This document shows positions 47,418-55,718 of a DNA stretch of 64,000 nucleotides, piece after piece. Below the pieces are notes generated by a model that saw only the letters and a program-made list of their open reading frames with translations, made no database searches and was not told the origin of the DNA. Within the stretch, counting starts at the first letter, position 1, and each line of letters starts with the position of its first letter. Source of the DNA: a virus; the IMG/VR virus record IMGVR_UViG_3300021142_000012, positions 1-64,000 of that record. One strand, given 5' to 3'. The position numbers were made by a program, and so were the translations under genes.

Positions 47418-47897
47418 ATGACAGAAATACACGCCAAGCCTATTGTGGATGGTAAGTTTTGGATTGTAGAGCAAGACGGCTCTAAAATCGCAACACTACA
47501 CAAAAAAGAAAACAACAAGTTTGTACTATCAAGTACCAACGGTGAAGTAATGTTTAACCGTAAAGATGATCTTACTAAACAGTTTGGTAAAGACTTTTTC
47601 CTAACTAGCGATAAAATTAAAGTTACTCAAGCAGAACCAAATGAGTGCTATGACTATCCTACTAGCTGCCGCCCATACAATTCAGTCTATGATGTTCAAA
47701 AACGATTGCCGTTGTTTACTAAAAGCAATCAAAGCAAGAGTAGCTATTGTGCAGGCTATTATACAATTAAATTTGATAAAGGTTGGGTCAAGAGTTTTTG
47801 TCCTAAATATATTACACTGCAACGGTATCCATATAAAGGACCATTTAAGTCAGAGTTTGAAATGAAAATGGTATTAAGTAATGCAAAATCAGATTAA
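47418..47897 (+). CDS. Hypothetical protein
   Basis: 159 residues, strong AAGGAG site. Beta-rich N-terminal half (FWIVEQDGSKIATLHKKENN) and a Cys/Tyr-rich middle (NECYDYPTSCRPYNSVYDV). Proteins of this plan occur in many marine T4-like phages, function unknown. Its end overlaps the next gene by 17 bp. Confidence 0.6.
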   Translation: MTEIHAKPIVDGKFWIVEQDGSKIATLHKKENNKFVLSSTNGEVMFNRKDDLTKQFGKDFFLTSDKIKVTQAEPNECYDYPTSCRPYNSVYDVQKRLPLFTKSNQSKSSYCAGYYTIKFDKGWVKSFCPKYITLQRYPYKGPFKSEFEMKMVLSNAKSD

Positions 47898-48126
47898 TCT
47901 TTCTCCGGTAACTCAATTTATACAGCAAGTTCGGGCTGCCGAATTGAGCCAGGGTAAGGTTATCAGTATAGACATACAAAAGGCCAGATTATTAACTCTA
48001 GCACTAGCTGAAATGATGGACAAGATGAATCAAGATTATGAAACAATGTATAATCAACTGAAAAACAGCATTGATACTGATGTAGTATCAGTTACTATGG
48101 ACGGCGGAGACTTTAACGACAAATAG
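47881..48126 (+). CDS. Small helical hypothetical protein
   Basis: 81 residues, mostly helical (IQKARLLTLALAEMMDKMNQ), acidic end. No motif. Overlaps the previous gene; a late-type motif follows directly after its stop. Confidence 0.55.
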   Translation: MQNQINLSPVTQFIQQVRAAELSQGKVISIDIQKARLLTLALAEMMDKMNQDYETMYNQLKNSIDTDVVSVTMDGGDFNDK

Positions 48127-48128
48127 TG

Positions 48129-48135
48129 ATAAATA
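48129..48135 (+). promoter_or_regulatory. Late-type promoter motif ATAAATA
   Basis: TGATAAATAT, 24 bp before the ATG at 48159; TTGGAG lies between them as ribosome site. Confidence 0.5.
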
Positions 48136-48158
48136 TACGTAGTTAATTGGAGCCTCAT

Positions 48159-48443
48159 ATGAGTAGACCTAAGCCACGTGTATTATTAGAAAACGTTAAT
48201 AAAAAGACCTACAAAGCAGAACAAATCCTAGAAGCAGAAGCTATCTGGGCAGTATTCTATAAAAATGAACCTTTTAATTTAAAGAGCTTTAATAGCCTCA
48301 CAAGTTACCCAGGCCCTAAATATAAAAAAGTATCTTTTTCAAATCCCGGTCATGCACATAATTTGGCTAAAAAATTGAACTTAACATTTGGAACCGGAGA
48401 TTTCCAAGTTGTTATGCTGACGCAGGGCACTATCATAAAATGA
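48159..48443 (+). CDS. Hypothetical protein
   Basis: 94 residues; ATG 48159 is chosen because GGAG is 8 bp upstream. Basic, alpha/beta (RVLLENVNKKTYKAEQILEA; GHAHNLAKKLNL). No motif; ATGA overlap with the next gene. Confidence 0.55.
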   Translation: MSRPKPRVLLENVNKKTYKAEQILEAEAIWAVFYKNEPFNLKSFNSLTSYPGPKYKKVSFSNPGHAHNLAKKLNLTFGTGDFQVVMLTQGTIIK

Positions 48444-48847
48444 TAACCCGTGATGCCCTGACTAAAATATTTTTACAACAATGGGGCAAGAGTGTTGACG
48501 AAGCTAATATAAATCTTTATTCTCGTCAATGGTGGCAATCAAATCGAGCAAATAAACAAACTGCATTACGACTAAGCGATGACGGTTTTGACTTTTTAAT
48601 CGATATTTTAGAAATACAGTCCTACGAAATCCCATTTACCGAACCAATTGAGCTGAGTCCTCAGACTATTATATTTTTGGAAAAATATATCGACTGCCCA
48701 TACTATCTAACACCATTGAGTATCACAGTTTTTTCCGAACGAAAAAGTTTTGAACTGATGTTGTTTTCTGACGATATTCGCAAATTTGGCTTGATTAAGG
48801 CTATAAACGAGCGTGAAAAAGATTCAGAATCTTTAAAAAAGAATTGA
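48440..48847 (+). CDS. Hypothetical protein
   Basis: 135 residues. Trp/Tyr-containing helical N-terminus (LQQWGKSVDEANINLYSRQW) and a beta-rich second half (LDCPYYLTPLS-like, IDCPYYLTPLSITVF). Its last codons overlap the promoter at 48844. Function unknown. Confidence 0.55.
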   Translation: MITRDALTKIFLQQWGKSVDEANINLYSRQWWQSNRANKQTALRLSDDGFDFLIDILEIQSYEIPFTEPIELSPQTIIFLEKYIDCPYYLTPLSITVFSERKSFELMLFSDDIRKFGLIKAINEREKDSESLKKN

Positions 48848-48872
48848 CTTTATCGCTAGTTGATAGTATAAT
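48844..48872 (+). promoter_or_regulatory. Sigma70-type promoter of the MoxR gene
   Basis: TTGACT (48844-48849), 17-bp spacer, TATAAT (48867-48872). Followed by a 40-base leader with AGAAAGG before the ATG at 48919. Confidence 0.82.
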
Positions 48873-48918
48873 AATTACATAGCGTAGTAAATTAACCCCG
48901 TAAATAGAAAGGTATTAT

Positions 48919-50007
48919 ATGAGCGAAGTATACAGCCGTTTAGTAGGCCCTAGCGGTGCTAAAAAATCATTGCGTAAGGCTTTTAAAAATCAACGTCCAA
49001 TCTTCCTCTGGGGTCCTCCAGGTATTGGCAAATCCGATATTGTCAAACAACTAGGCACAGAATTAGAAGCTCATGTAATTGACGTTCGTTTGTCACTTTG
49101 GGAACCTACTGATATCAAAGGTATTCCATATTTTGATTCAAATGATGGTACTATGCGTTGGGCCCCTCCTTCAGAATTGCCAAGTGCAGAGTTTGCCAAA
49201 CAGCACAAACAGATTATTCTTTTCTTAGATGAAATGAACTCTGCGGCTCCGTCAGTACAAGCGGCAGCTTATCAGTTAGTTTTGAATCGCCGTGTTGGCA
49301 CTTATTCATTACCAAATAATGTTGTAATTGTTGCGGCTGGTAACCGTGAAACTGACAAAGGTGTTACCTATCGCATGCCTGCTCCGTTGGCTAATCGTTT
49401 TGTACACTTAGAAATGCAAGTTAATTGGGATGACTACTTTGAATGGGCAGTTGAAAATAAAATCCATAAGGATGTTGTCGGTTACTTAACTTTTTCCAAA
49501 AAATCACTTTACGATTTTGATCCAAAATCTAGCTCGCGTGCTTTTGCTACTCCACGTTCATGGTCCTTTGTCAGCGAATTATTACACGATGACGACACTG
49601 ATGTTGAAACACTAACCGATTTAGTGTCGGGTTCAGTTGGTGAAGGTCTAGCAATTAGTTTTATGGCACATCGTAAACATGCAAGCAAGATGCCTGATCC
49701 GCGTGATATTTTAAGCGGCAAGGTTAAAAAAATGGAAACTAAAGAAATTTCAGCAATGTATTCTTTGACCGTTTCATTATGTTACGAATTAAAAGAAGCC
49801 TGCGACAAGAAAGCTAAAAATTGGAATGATCAAGTTAATAACTTCTTCCGTTTTATTATGGATAACTTTGAAACAGAATTAGTTATCATGGGTACTAAAT
49901 TGGCATTGTCTAGCTACAAACTGCCATTGGATCCGGATGAAATTAGCTGTTTTGATGAATTCCACAGCAAATTTGGAAAATACATCAGCGCCGCAACTGA
50001 GAAATAA
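48919..50007 (+). CDS. MoxR-type AAA+ ATPase
   Basis: 362 residues. Walker A WGPPGIGKS (31-39), Walker B ILFLDEMNSA (100-109) and LANRFVHLEM (sensor/arginine-finger area) are typical of MoxR ATPases. These act as chaperones that assemble or activate protein complexes, nearly always with a VWA-domain partner encoded next door, which is the case here. A separate promoter for each gene allows independent dosage. Confidence 0.85.
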   Translation: MSEVYSRLVGPSGAKKSLRKAFKNQRPIFLWGPPGIGKSDIVKQLGTELEAHVIDVRLSLWEPTDIKGIPYFDSNDGTMRWAPPSELPSAEFAKQHKQIILFLDEMNSAAPSVQAAAYQLVLNRRVGTYSLPNNVVIVAAGNRETDKGVTYRMPAPLANRFVHLEMQVNWDDYFEWAVENKIHKDVVGYLTFSKKSLYDFDPKSSSRAFATPRSWSFVSELLHDDDTDVETLTDLVSGSVGEGLAISFMAHRKHASKMPDPRDILSGKVKKMETKEISAMYSLTVSLCYELKEACDKKAKNWNDQVNNFFRFIMDNFETELVIMGTKLALSSYKLPLDPDEISCFDEFHSKFGKYISAATEK

Positions 50008-50023
50008 TTTGGTTTTGTGCCGA

Positions 50024-50052
50024 TTGACACCTCCTTCGGGAGGTGTTATAAT
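50024..50052 (+). promoter_or_regulatory. Consensus sigma70 promoter containing a hairpin
   Basis: TTGACA (50024-50029), 17-bp spacer, TATAAT (50047-50052), exact consensus. The whole spacer plus the end of the -35 is the palindrome at 50027-50046. Confidence 0.85.
50027..50046 (+). terminator. UUCG-capped hairpin inside a promoter
   Basis: ACACCTCC, loop TTCG, GGAGGTGT: a perfect 8-bp stem with a super-stable tetraloop, 19 bp after the MoxR stop. The T-tract after it is poor (TTATAAT), so it may be an attenuator or transcript-end stabiliser more than a strong terminator. Confidence 0.65.
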
Positions 50053-50082
50053 ATATACTATAGTGAACAAACAGGAGCAGAA

Positions 50083-51282
50083 ATGTCGCATACAGATCCA
50101 ATTATAGATAAAATTATTGTAGCTCGTGTAGGGCTATTGCTACGTCATCCTTTCTTTGGCAACATGGCGACACGTTTACAAATTAAAGAAGGCTCCGATT
50201 GGCTTACAACAGCCGCAACCGACGGGCGTGCTATCTATTTTAGCCGTCCATTCTTTGAAAAATTAACTACTAAACAAATCGAATTCGTTATTGCACACGA
50301 AATTATGCACAATGTATTTGATCACATGACACGTCGGGAAGGACGTGATCCTAAAATTTTTAATATTGCCGCTGACTATTGTGTAAATGGACAATTGGTC
50401 CGTGATCGTATCGGTGAGACTATTCCAGAAATTAAAATGTTCCATGATACCAAATACTATGGTTGGGGTGCCGAACAAGTTTATGATGATATCTTTGAAA
50501 AGATGGATGAGCAAGAATTAGAAGCATTGGGCCAACTTATCGACGAACACATCGATTGGGGTGATGACGGCAATGATGGTAATAATGGGCAAGGTAATAG
50601 ACCTAAATATTCTAAAGAAGAATTAAAACAAATCCGTGATGAAATTCGTGAAGCTACTATGCAGGCTGCACAGGCCGCAGGTGCAGGTAATGTACCAGCA
50701 AGTGTACAACGAATGATTAAAGAACTAACAGAACCAAAAATGAATTGGCGTCAATTGTTGCGCCAACAGATCCAAAGTATCATTAAAAATGATTATTCAT
50801 TTATGCGCCCTAATCGTAAAGGTTGGCATATGAACGCAATTTTGCCCGGTACACAATTTGACACTACTATCGATATCTGTGTAGGCATTGATATGTCAGG
50901 CAGTATCGGCGATACTCAGGCCAAAGACTTTATCGGAGAAGTCAAAGGCATTATGCAAGAGTATAAAGATTTCAATCTTAAGTTATGGTGCTTTGATACT
51001 CAGGTTTATAACGAAGCAAATTTCGACGGCTACACTGCTGATGAATTTGACAACTACGAAGTTATGGGTGGCGGCGGCACTGACTTTGACGCCAATTGGG
51101 AATACATGAAGGAAAATGATATTCAACCTAAAAAGTTTATCATGTTTACAGATGGCTATCCTTGCGGCTCTTGGGGTGATGAAAACTATTGCGAAACATT
51201 GTTTATTATTCACGGTAGTAACAGTATTGTTCCGCCTTGGGGCGAATATGCCTATTACGAAGGTGTTAAAGAAACTGCATAA
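50083..51282 (+). CDS. VWA-domain protein with HExxH motif (MoxR partner)
   Basis: 399 residues from ATG 50083 (CAGGAG upstream). The N-terminal part has AHEIMHNVFDH (His 72, Glu 73, His 76), a zincin-like motif as in DUF2201 putative metallopeptidases. The C-terminal part has the MIDAS start GIDMSGSIGD (270-274), GGGGTDFD and MFTDGYP, i.e. a VWA-like metal-ion site. An acidic, Gly/Asn-rich linker joins them. With MoxR it forms an ATPase-VWA pair; target unknown. Confidence 0.8.
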   Translation: MSHTDPIIDKIIVARVGLLLRHPFFGNMATRLQIKEGSDWLTTAATDGRAIYFSRPFFEKLTTKQIEFVIAHEIMHNVFDHMTRREGRDPKIFNIAADYCVNGQLVRDRIGETIPEIKMFHDTKYYGWGAEQVYDDIFEKMDEQELEALGQLIDEHIDWGDDGNDGNNGQGNRPKYSKEELKQIRDEIREATMQAAQAAGAGNVPASVQRMIKELTEPKMNWRQLLRQQIQSIIKNDYSFMRPNRKGWHMNAILPGTQFDTTIDICVGIDMSGSIGDTQAKDFIGEVKGIMQEYKDFNLKLWCFDTQVYNEANFDGYTADEFDNYEVMGGGGTDFDANWEYMKENDIQPKKFIMFTDGYPCGSWGDENYCETLFIIHGSNSIVPPWGEYAYYEGVKETA

Positions 51283-51569
51283 TGGCGTTAAAGAATAGTA
51301 AACCTAATCCTTTAAATTACTTTGATTTACGAAGAGTAGAATTTGCAGCCCCGCATTTTAAGTACATAATCTTAGAAAAATATACTCCAAATTATATCAA
51401 AATGATCGATGATTGGATCAGTAAAAATTTAAATAATAGGTATTACATAGGGCAGTTTTTAATGCTAGATCACAATAACGTAATAGTATACACTACTAGA
51501 GTCGGTTTTGAAAGTGAAAAAGAACTTAGCTTCTTCAATCTTGCCTGTCCAGTTTTACAACAGAGATAA
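51282..51569 (+). CDS. Hypothetical protein
   Basis: 95 residues starting in TAATG overlap with the VWA gene. Contains YIILEKYTPNYIKMIDDWIS and a beta-rich end. Coupling makes a link with the MoxR/VWA pair possible. No recognised motif. Confidence 0.55.
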   Translation: MALKNSKPNPLNYFDLRRVEFAAPHFKYIILEKYTPNYIKMIDDWISKNLNNRYYIGQFLMLDHNNVIVYTTRVGFESEKELSFFNLACPVLQQR

Positions 51570-51597
51570 TTATATACGTACATATTAAGGAGATACT

Positions 51598-51849
51598 ATG
51601 TCAGATACAGTAGATACACAAGAACAACAAACGGCTGCTCCAGAAGCACAAGCTCAACAGCCAAATCCAAATGAATTAACAATTAACGATCTTAACGCAA
51701 TGAAAGTTATTATCGATATCGCTAGTTCACGTGGTGCATTCCAACCAAAAGAAATGAAAGTAGTTGGACAAACTTATGAAAAATTAGAAGCGTTCCTAGC
51801 TGAAGTACAGAAACAAGCAGAAGCAGCGAAGGCCGCACAAGGACAATAA
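51598..51849 (+). CDS. Small Gln/Ala-rich hypothetical protein
   Basis: 83 residues, AAGGAG site. N-terminal Gln/Ala/Pro-rich 28 residues, then a helical core LTINDLNAMKVIIDIASSRG and QPKEMKVVGQTYEKLEAFL. This core is widespread in small proteins of marine T4-like phages. Function unknown. Confidence 0.6.
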   Translation: MSDTVDTQEQQTAAPEAQAQQPNPNELTINDLNAMKVIIDIASSRGAFQPKEMKVVGQTYEKLEAFLAEVQKQAEAAKAAQGQ

Positions 51850-51850
51850 A

Positions 51851-52519
51851 ATGGCTACATTAAAACATGTAGGTAGAATTAAATCAACAGGCAAACGAGT
51901 AGTCGTTGCCTATAGAACACTACCTGGTGATGCGCATCACGCATTAGTAGTACTAACAGAAGGACTAAGCGATAGTTATCACAATGCTCTTATTAGTGCT
52001 GTTGAAAGCAATGCTGGTCAAGAAGCAAACGAATTTGCTGAAGCAATGGATCGTACACAAACTCCAGATGGCTACAATATGCTACATGCATTCCATAGTC
52101 AAGGTAAACTAGTAAAACTACCTACAGCTGATGTTGAAATGTTGCCAAGTCCCGGAGTAACTGTATTGTTAAGCGAATTGAATCAGATTATTGCTGAGCA
52201 ACGCGGTGTTCCAGTAGACGAACTATCAGTTAAGCCAAGCGAAGCTGAATTAAAACGTCAAGCAAAAGCTACAGAAGCACGTACACGTGATCTCGGCGAA
52301 CCAGCGGCTGCTGAAAGTGATACATCTAAAACAACTAGCTCAAGTATTAATGAGTCAATTGATCTTGATATCCCAGATAGCCCAACTGCTACTCCAGAAT
52401 CAAGAGCAAAACAATATCGTAGTCAAGCTGACAAATTAGCTAAACAAGCGGCAGAGTTCCGTAGAAAAGCTGAAGAATTAGTTCCTACAGTTAAGAAGAA
52501 ATCTAAAGACGCTGCTTGA
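51851..52519 (+). CDS. Hypothetical protein with C-terminal coil
   Basis: 222 residues. Residues 1-115 look globular (VGRIKSTGKRVVVAYRTLPG; VTVLLSELNQIIAEQ), then a low-complexity Ser/Thr/Asp stretch and a basic coil (AKQYRSQADKLAKQAAEFRR). Conserved placement after the small gene at 51598 suggests partnership. Function unknown. Confidence 0.6.
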   Translation: MATLKHVGRIKSTGKRVVVAYRTLPGDAHHALVVLTEGLSDSYHNALISAVESNAGQEANEFAEAMDRTQTPDGYNMLHAFHSQGKLVKLPTADVEMLPSPGVTVLLSELNQIIAEQRGVPVDELSVKPSEAELKRQAKATEARTRDLGEPAAAESDTSKTTSSSINESIDLDIPDSPTATPESRAKQYRSQADKLAKQAAEFRRKAEELVPTVKKKSKDAA

Positions 52520-52521
52520 TA

Positions 52522-52842
52522 ATGACATCTAAGGGAAAAAATCTTCCCGAGGATGTCATAAAACATTGGCCAGAAATATTTGGTGAGGTTCATTTAAATG
52601 TGATGCCTCTTAGGTATCTCCATACCGTTCTGGTTAATTTTAAGGATGGCAAAACTTGGGAAATTAAAATAACAGCCGCTGCTCGTAAAGAAGGGTGGGC
52701 TACCTTTGAAAAGACCTTAAGTGAACTTTGTAGAAGTTATGAATCTAGTATCGAAGATATTGATTTTAAATTAGACACAGATTTACTTAAAAAGCATGTC
52801 GAACAAAGCACACAACAATTTTTAAAGAAAAGAAAGTTATAA
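52522..52842 (+). CDS. Hypothetical protein
   Basis: 106 residues from ATG 52522, 2 bp after the upstream stop; a TTG at 52516 would overlap it. Alpha/beta pattern with LPEDVIKHWPEIFGEVHLNV and DGKTWEIKITAAARKEG; the C-terminus is Lys/Gln-rich. Ends directly before thyX. Unknown. Confidence 0.55.
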   Translation: MTSKGKNLPEDVIKHWPEIFGEVHLNVMPLRYLHTVLVNFKDGKTWEIKITAAARKEGWATFEKTLSELCRSYESSIEDIDFKLDTDLLKKHVEQSTQQFLKKRKL

Positions 52843-53526
52843 ATGAATGTTCGATTACTCAGTTACTCCCAACCCACACAGGAATTTGCAGATTTGGGCA
52901 TCCAAGATGCGCAGGAACTCATTGCGTATTGCGCCCGTGTCAGCAATCCCAGCAATCAACTTAACACCGAAACATCAGCAAAACTCATCCAATACCTCAT
53001 CAAACACCAGCACTGGAGCCCACTCGAAATGGTCTCAGCCTGTATTGAAATCACCACAACAAGAGATATTGCAAGACAAATCCTTAGACATAGAAGCTTC
53101 AGTTTCCAAGAGTTCAGTCAGCGATATGCTGACCCTACTAAAGACTTGTCGTTTGTACTGCGAGATGCGAGAAGACAAGATCTCAAAAATAGACAAAACT
53201 CCGTAGAGCTAGACTTAACGAATGATGCAGATCGATTCCTTGCTACGCAATGGGAAGAAATGCAGAAACGAGTTACTAGAGAATCATTAAATGCATATGA
53301 ATGGGCTATTAGTGCTGGTATTGCTAAAGAGCAAGCACGTGCTGTATTGCCAGAAGGCTTAATTGAAAGTCGTTTATATATGAATGGTACACTGCGTAGC
53401 TGGATACACTTTATTGAGCTACGTTCAGCTAATGGCACACAAAAGGAACATCAAGAAGTTGCTATTGCCTGTGCAAAAGTTATTGCTGAGATCTTTCCAA
53501 TGACCACTGATCTTTTAGCCAAGTAA
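52843..53526 (+). CDS. thyX: Flavin-dependent thymidylate synthase
   Basis: 227 residues. RHRSFSFQEFSQRY (82-95) is the ThyX motif RHRx7S. It makes dTMP from dUMP with FADH2 and methylene-tetrahydrofolate. The first ~220 bp are clearly richer in C (CTC, CCC, ATC, ACC codons) than the rest of the gene and the neighbours, a sign of recombination. A strong hairpin after the stop (53546-53568) ends the transcript within the opposing glycosyltransferase gene. Confidence 0.93.
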   Translation: MNVRLLSYSQPTQEFADLGIQDAQELIAYCARVSNPSNQLNTETSAKLIQYLIKHQHWSPLEMVSACIEITTTRDIARQILRHRSFSFQEFSQRYADPTKDLSFVLRDARRQDLKNRQNSVELDLTNDADRFLATQWEEMQKRVTRESLNAYEWAISAGIAKEQARAVLPEGLIESRLYMNGTLRSWIHFIELRSANGTQKEHQEVAIACAKVIAEIFPMTTDLLAK

Positions 53527-54826
53527 AATCATTTATTTTAGAAAGTGCCACTGGATCAGTGGCATTTCTTTCACCGTATTCTCTGCCTTGAATAGCACCC
53601 ATATATGCATGAGCACCATATGGCACATCTTCATTTAATTGGCACCATGCATCTAATCGAGACAATGCTTCTTCGTTATTAATTACTGCCAATTTACAAC
53701 ACTCTCTAAATGCACTGCGCCACGTACTAAATGAACTTGTATTAAATGCAGTAATATTACTTACAGTATCAACTACTTTAAATTTATTACTAATATTCAT
53801 AGTCATATCCATCGTGCTTGTATTCATATCAATAGTAAGCTGTTTTGGAAATAACTTAACACCACCGTATCCGTATTCTAAATTGTTAATAGGATTTCGG
53901 CTGCGCCAAACATGTACCATATTTTGATCATAGTACGGAACTTGATAATTGAAATCAAAGTCTTCAACTAGTTCTGCATCTGCATCGACTACCCAAAACA
54001 TATTAGTAGTAGATAATTTAGCAGCTTCAATATGAGCATTATGTATTCCCACTACCCCGTTAATTCTGTGAATATTTCTGTGGGGTGATCTAGATTTTAA
54101 TTTTTCAAAGTTGCTATCAGCAAACTCTTCATAATATGAGATAAAAACAATATCAAATAGATTAGGATCGCTAGCTATAATATCTATTTCTTTTTTGTTT
54201 ATAAAAAATCGATTGTTTATTTCTCTACTAGTTATTTTATGTTTTTTTGGAACTAAGCATATACCGTCATAATATTCGCCATTGCGAAACACGTGTACTA
54301 CTGTTTGATCATAATACGGCACTTGATAATCAAAATTAAAAGAGCTAGATACTATTAAATCATTCCATACAACCCAAAACATATTAGTTTTAGAACTAGC
54401 TAGTGCTGTTTGATATTCTTCAAATGTACTAACATAAAAAATATTATAGGGCTTTGGTATACTTGCTAGTATATCTACTTCTTTTTTGTTGATAAAAAAT
54501 CTGTAGTCTAATTCTCTATTAGTTATTTTATTTAATTTTGGAACTAGGCATACTCCGTCGTAGTACTTGCCGTTTCGAAATACATGAATAAATTCCTGGT
54601 CCCATTCGGGAACTTTGTATTCAAAATTAAAACTGTCTAGTATTTCTAAATTATCCCACACCACCCAAAACATTTTTGTAAATGCTTTTTTAACTGCCTG
54701 ATCAAATGCTGTACGAATATTATCTGTAATTATGACACGTTTAATTAATGGAAATCTTTCTTGTAGCTTAGAAAAGGCAGCACGCGAGTGATCTGTATCA
54801 GAGCAAAGAAATATAATATCATACAC
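53480..54826 (-). CDS. Glycosyltransferase-like protein with three repeated modules
   Basis: 448 residues. A module of about 75 residues ([FN]MFWVVW... FNFxYxVPxxDQ ... HVFRNGxYYDG) occurs at 51-125, 148-225 and 275-330. Only the third copy keeps an acidic GT-A-like site (VVDADAEL, 279-286); in the first two it is VVWDNL and VVWNDL. The third module plus C-terminus (YGGVKLFPK; WRSAFRECCKL) matches the neighbouring GT at 54819. Likely an enlarged GT with two non-catalytic, perhaps sugar-binding, copies. The 3' end overlaps thyX by 47 bp. Confidence 0.65.
   Translation of the reverse strand: MYDIIFLCSDTDHSRAAFSKLQERFPLIKRVIITDNIRTAFDQAVKKAFTKMFWVVWDNLEILDSFNFEYKVPEWDQEFIHVFRNGKYYDGVCLVPKLNKITNRELDYRFFINKKEVDILASIPKPYNIFYVSTFEEYQTALASSKTNMFWVVWNDLIVSSSFNFDYQVPYYDQTVVHVFRNGEYYDGICLVPKKHKITSREINNRFFINKKEIDIIASDPNLFDIVFISYYEEFADSNFEKLKSRSPHRNIHRINGVVGIHNAHIEAAKLSTTNMFWVVDADAELVEDFDFNYQVPYYDQNMVHVWRSRNPINNLEYGYGGVKLFPKQLTIDMNTSTMDMTMNISNKFKVVDTVSNITAFNTSSFSTWRSAFRECCKLAVINNEEALSRLDAWCQLNEDVPYGAHAYMGAIQGREYGERNATDPVALSKINDFTWLKDQWSLERSQQ
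53546..53568 (+). terminator. thyX terminator inside opposing gene
   Basis: TGCCACT (53546-53552), 5-base loop, AGTGGCA (53558-53564), then TTTCTTT; A/T flanks extend the stem. It lies in the coding sequence of the minus-strand gene, whose C-terminal codons it constrains. Confidence 0.75.
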
Positions 54827-55718
54827 GACGAATTATCCTCGGAGTATTTTGATATACTGTTTTAAAAAACTTACTACTATCTGGGTCGAGATCCGATATT
54901 TCTAACTTAGAGTTCTTGATAAGTTCTCGTCCATAAAATTTACATAAGTCGATTTGTGCGTCTACGTCTTTCTGTTTATGATTATCATTCCAGTAGGTTG
55001 TTAAATATTCAAAATCGCGAACATTAGCATAGTCCCAATCCGTGCAGTTAGTTAAGTATGCACCTTCACGTGCTCCTAACATACTATAAAACCCATTTTC
55101 TACATCAGTGCCAACTGAACACCATACTAGGAGTCTATGATAATTTTGCCACCAAATAGTTTTAAGATCTTTTACCTTGGCACCTTGATCTAATGACATT
55201 TTTACACCTTCACGGAACCCTGCCCTCCATGCTTGGAATGGAGTAGCATTAGTATAACTTTCACTATAATTTTCATTAAACTGATAGTATCGATCATCAA
55301 AACAAAACTCAACTAGACCCTTAGTGTCAGAGGGATCTGAATTTTCATGGGTTCGCATTTCATTTACAAACTTACGAGTCCAAAGTTTTAAACCACCATT
55401 GCCGTACATGAGTCCGTTAACATGAACACGGCCGCACCAACTAAAAACATTTTCACTGGTTAATCCCAGTGCATCTAAGTCTATATTAACTTCTAAAAAT
55501 TTAGGATCTACAATATTATCAGCATCTACAGTGACAAAGTATTCAGTTTCGCTAAGTGCGGCACAGGCTTTATGTGCGGCATCACTGCCTTTAACTCCGT
55601 GAACACGTTTAGCCCAGGGTGCTTTTGATAATAAATCTGCATAATTTTTCTCAGCATTTGGTTCATCATAACTTAGAAATATAATGTCTTGTTCTATAAT
55701 TTTAATTGGATCACTCAT
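54819..55718 (-). CDS. GT-A-type glycosyltransferase-like protein
   Basis: 299 residues. IIFLSYDEPNAEKNY begins a nucleotide-sugar domain; VDADN (64-68) is the DxD metal site. YGNGGLKLWTRKF and AWRAGFREGVKM follow, shared with the gene at 53480. No membrane segment. In an operon with other GT-A proteins beside tail-fibre genes, it may decorate virion proteins or host surface glycans. Overlaps neighbours on both sides by 8 bp. Confidence 0.7.
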   Translation of the reverse strand: MSDPIKIIEQDIIFLSYDEPNAEKNYADLLSKAPWAKRVHGVKGSDAAHKACAALSETEYFVTVDADNIVDPKFLEVNIDLDALGLTSENVFSWCGRVHVNGLMYGNGGLKLWTRKFVNEMRTHENSDPSDTKGLVEFCFDDRYYQFNENYSESYTNATPFQAWRAGFREGVKMSLDQGAKVKDLKTIWWQNYHRLLVWCSVGTDVENGFYSMLGAREGAYLTNCTDWDYANVRDFEYLTTYWNDNHKQKDVDAQIDLCKFYGRELIKNSKLEISDLDPDSSKFFKTVYQNTPRIIRRV

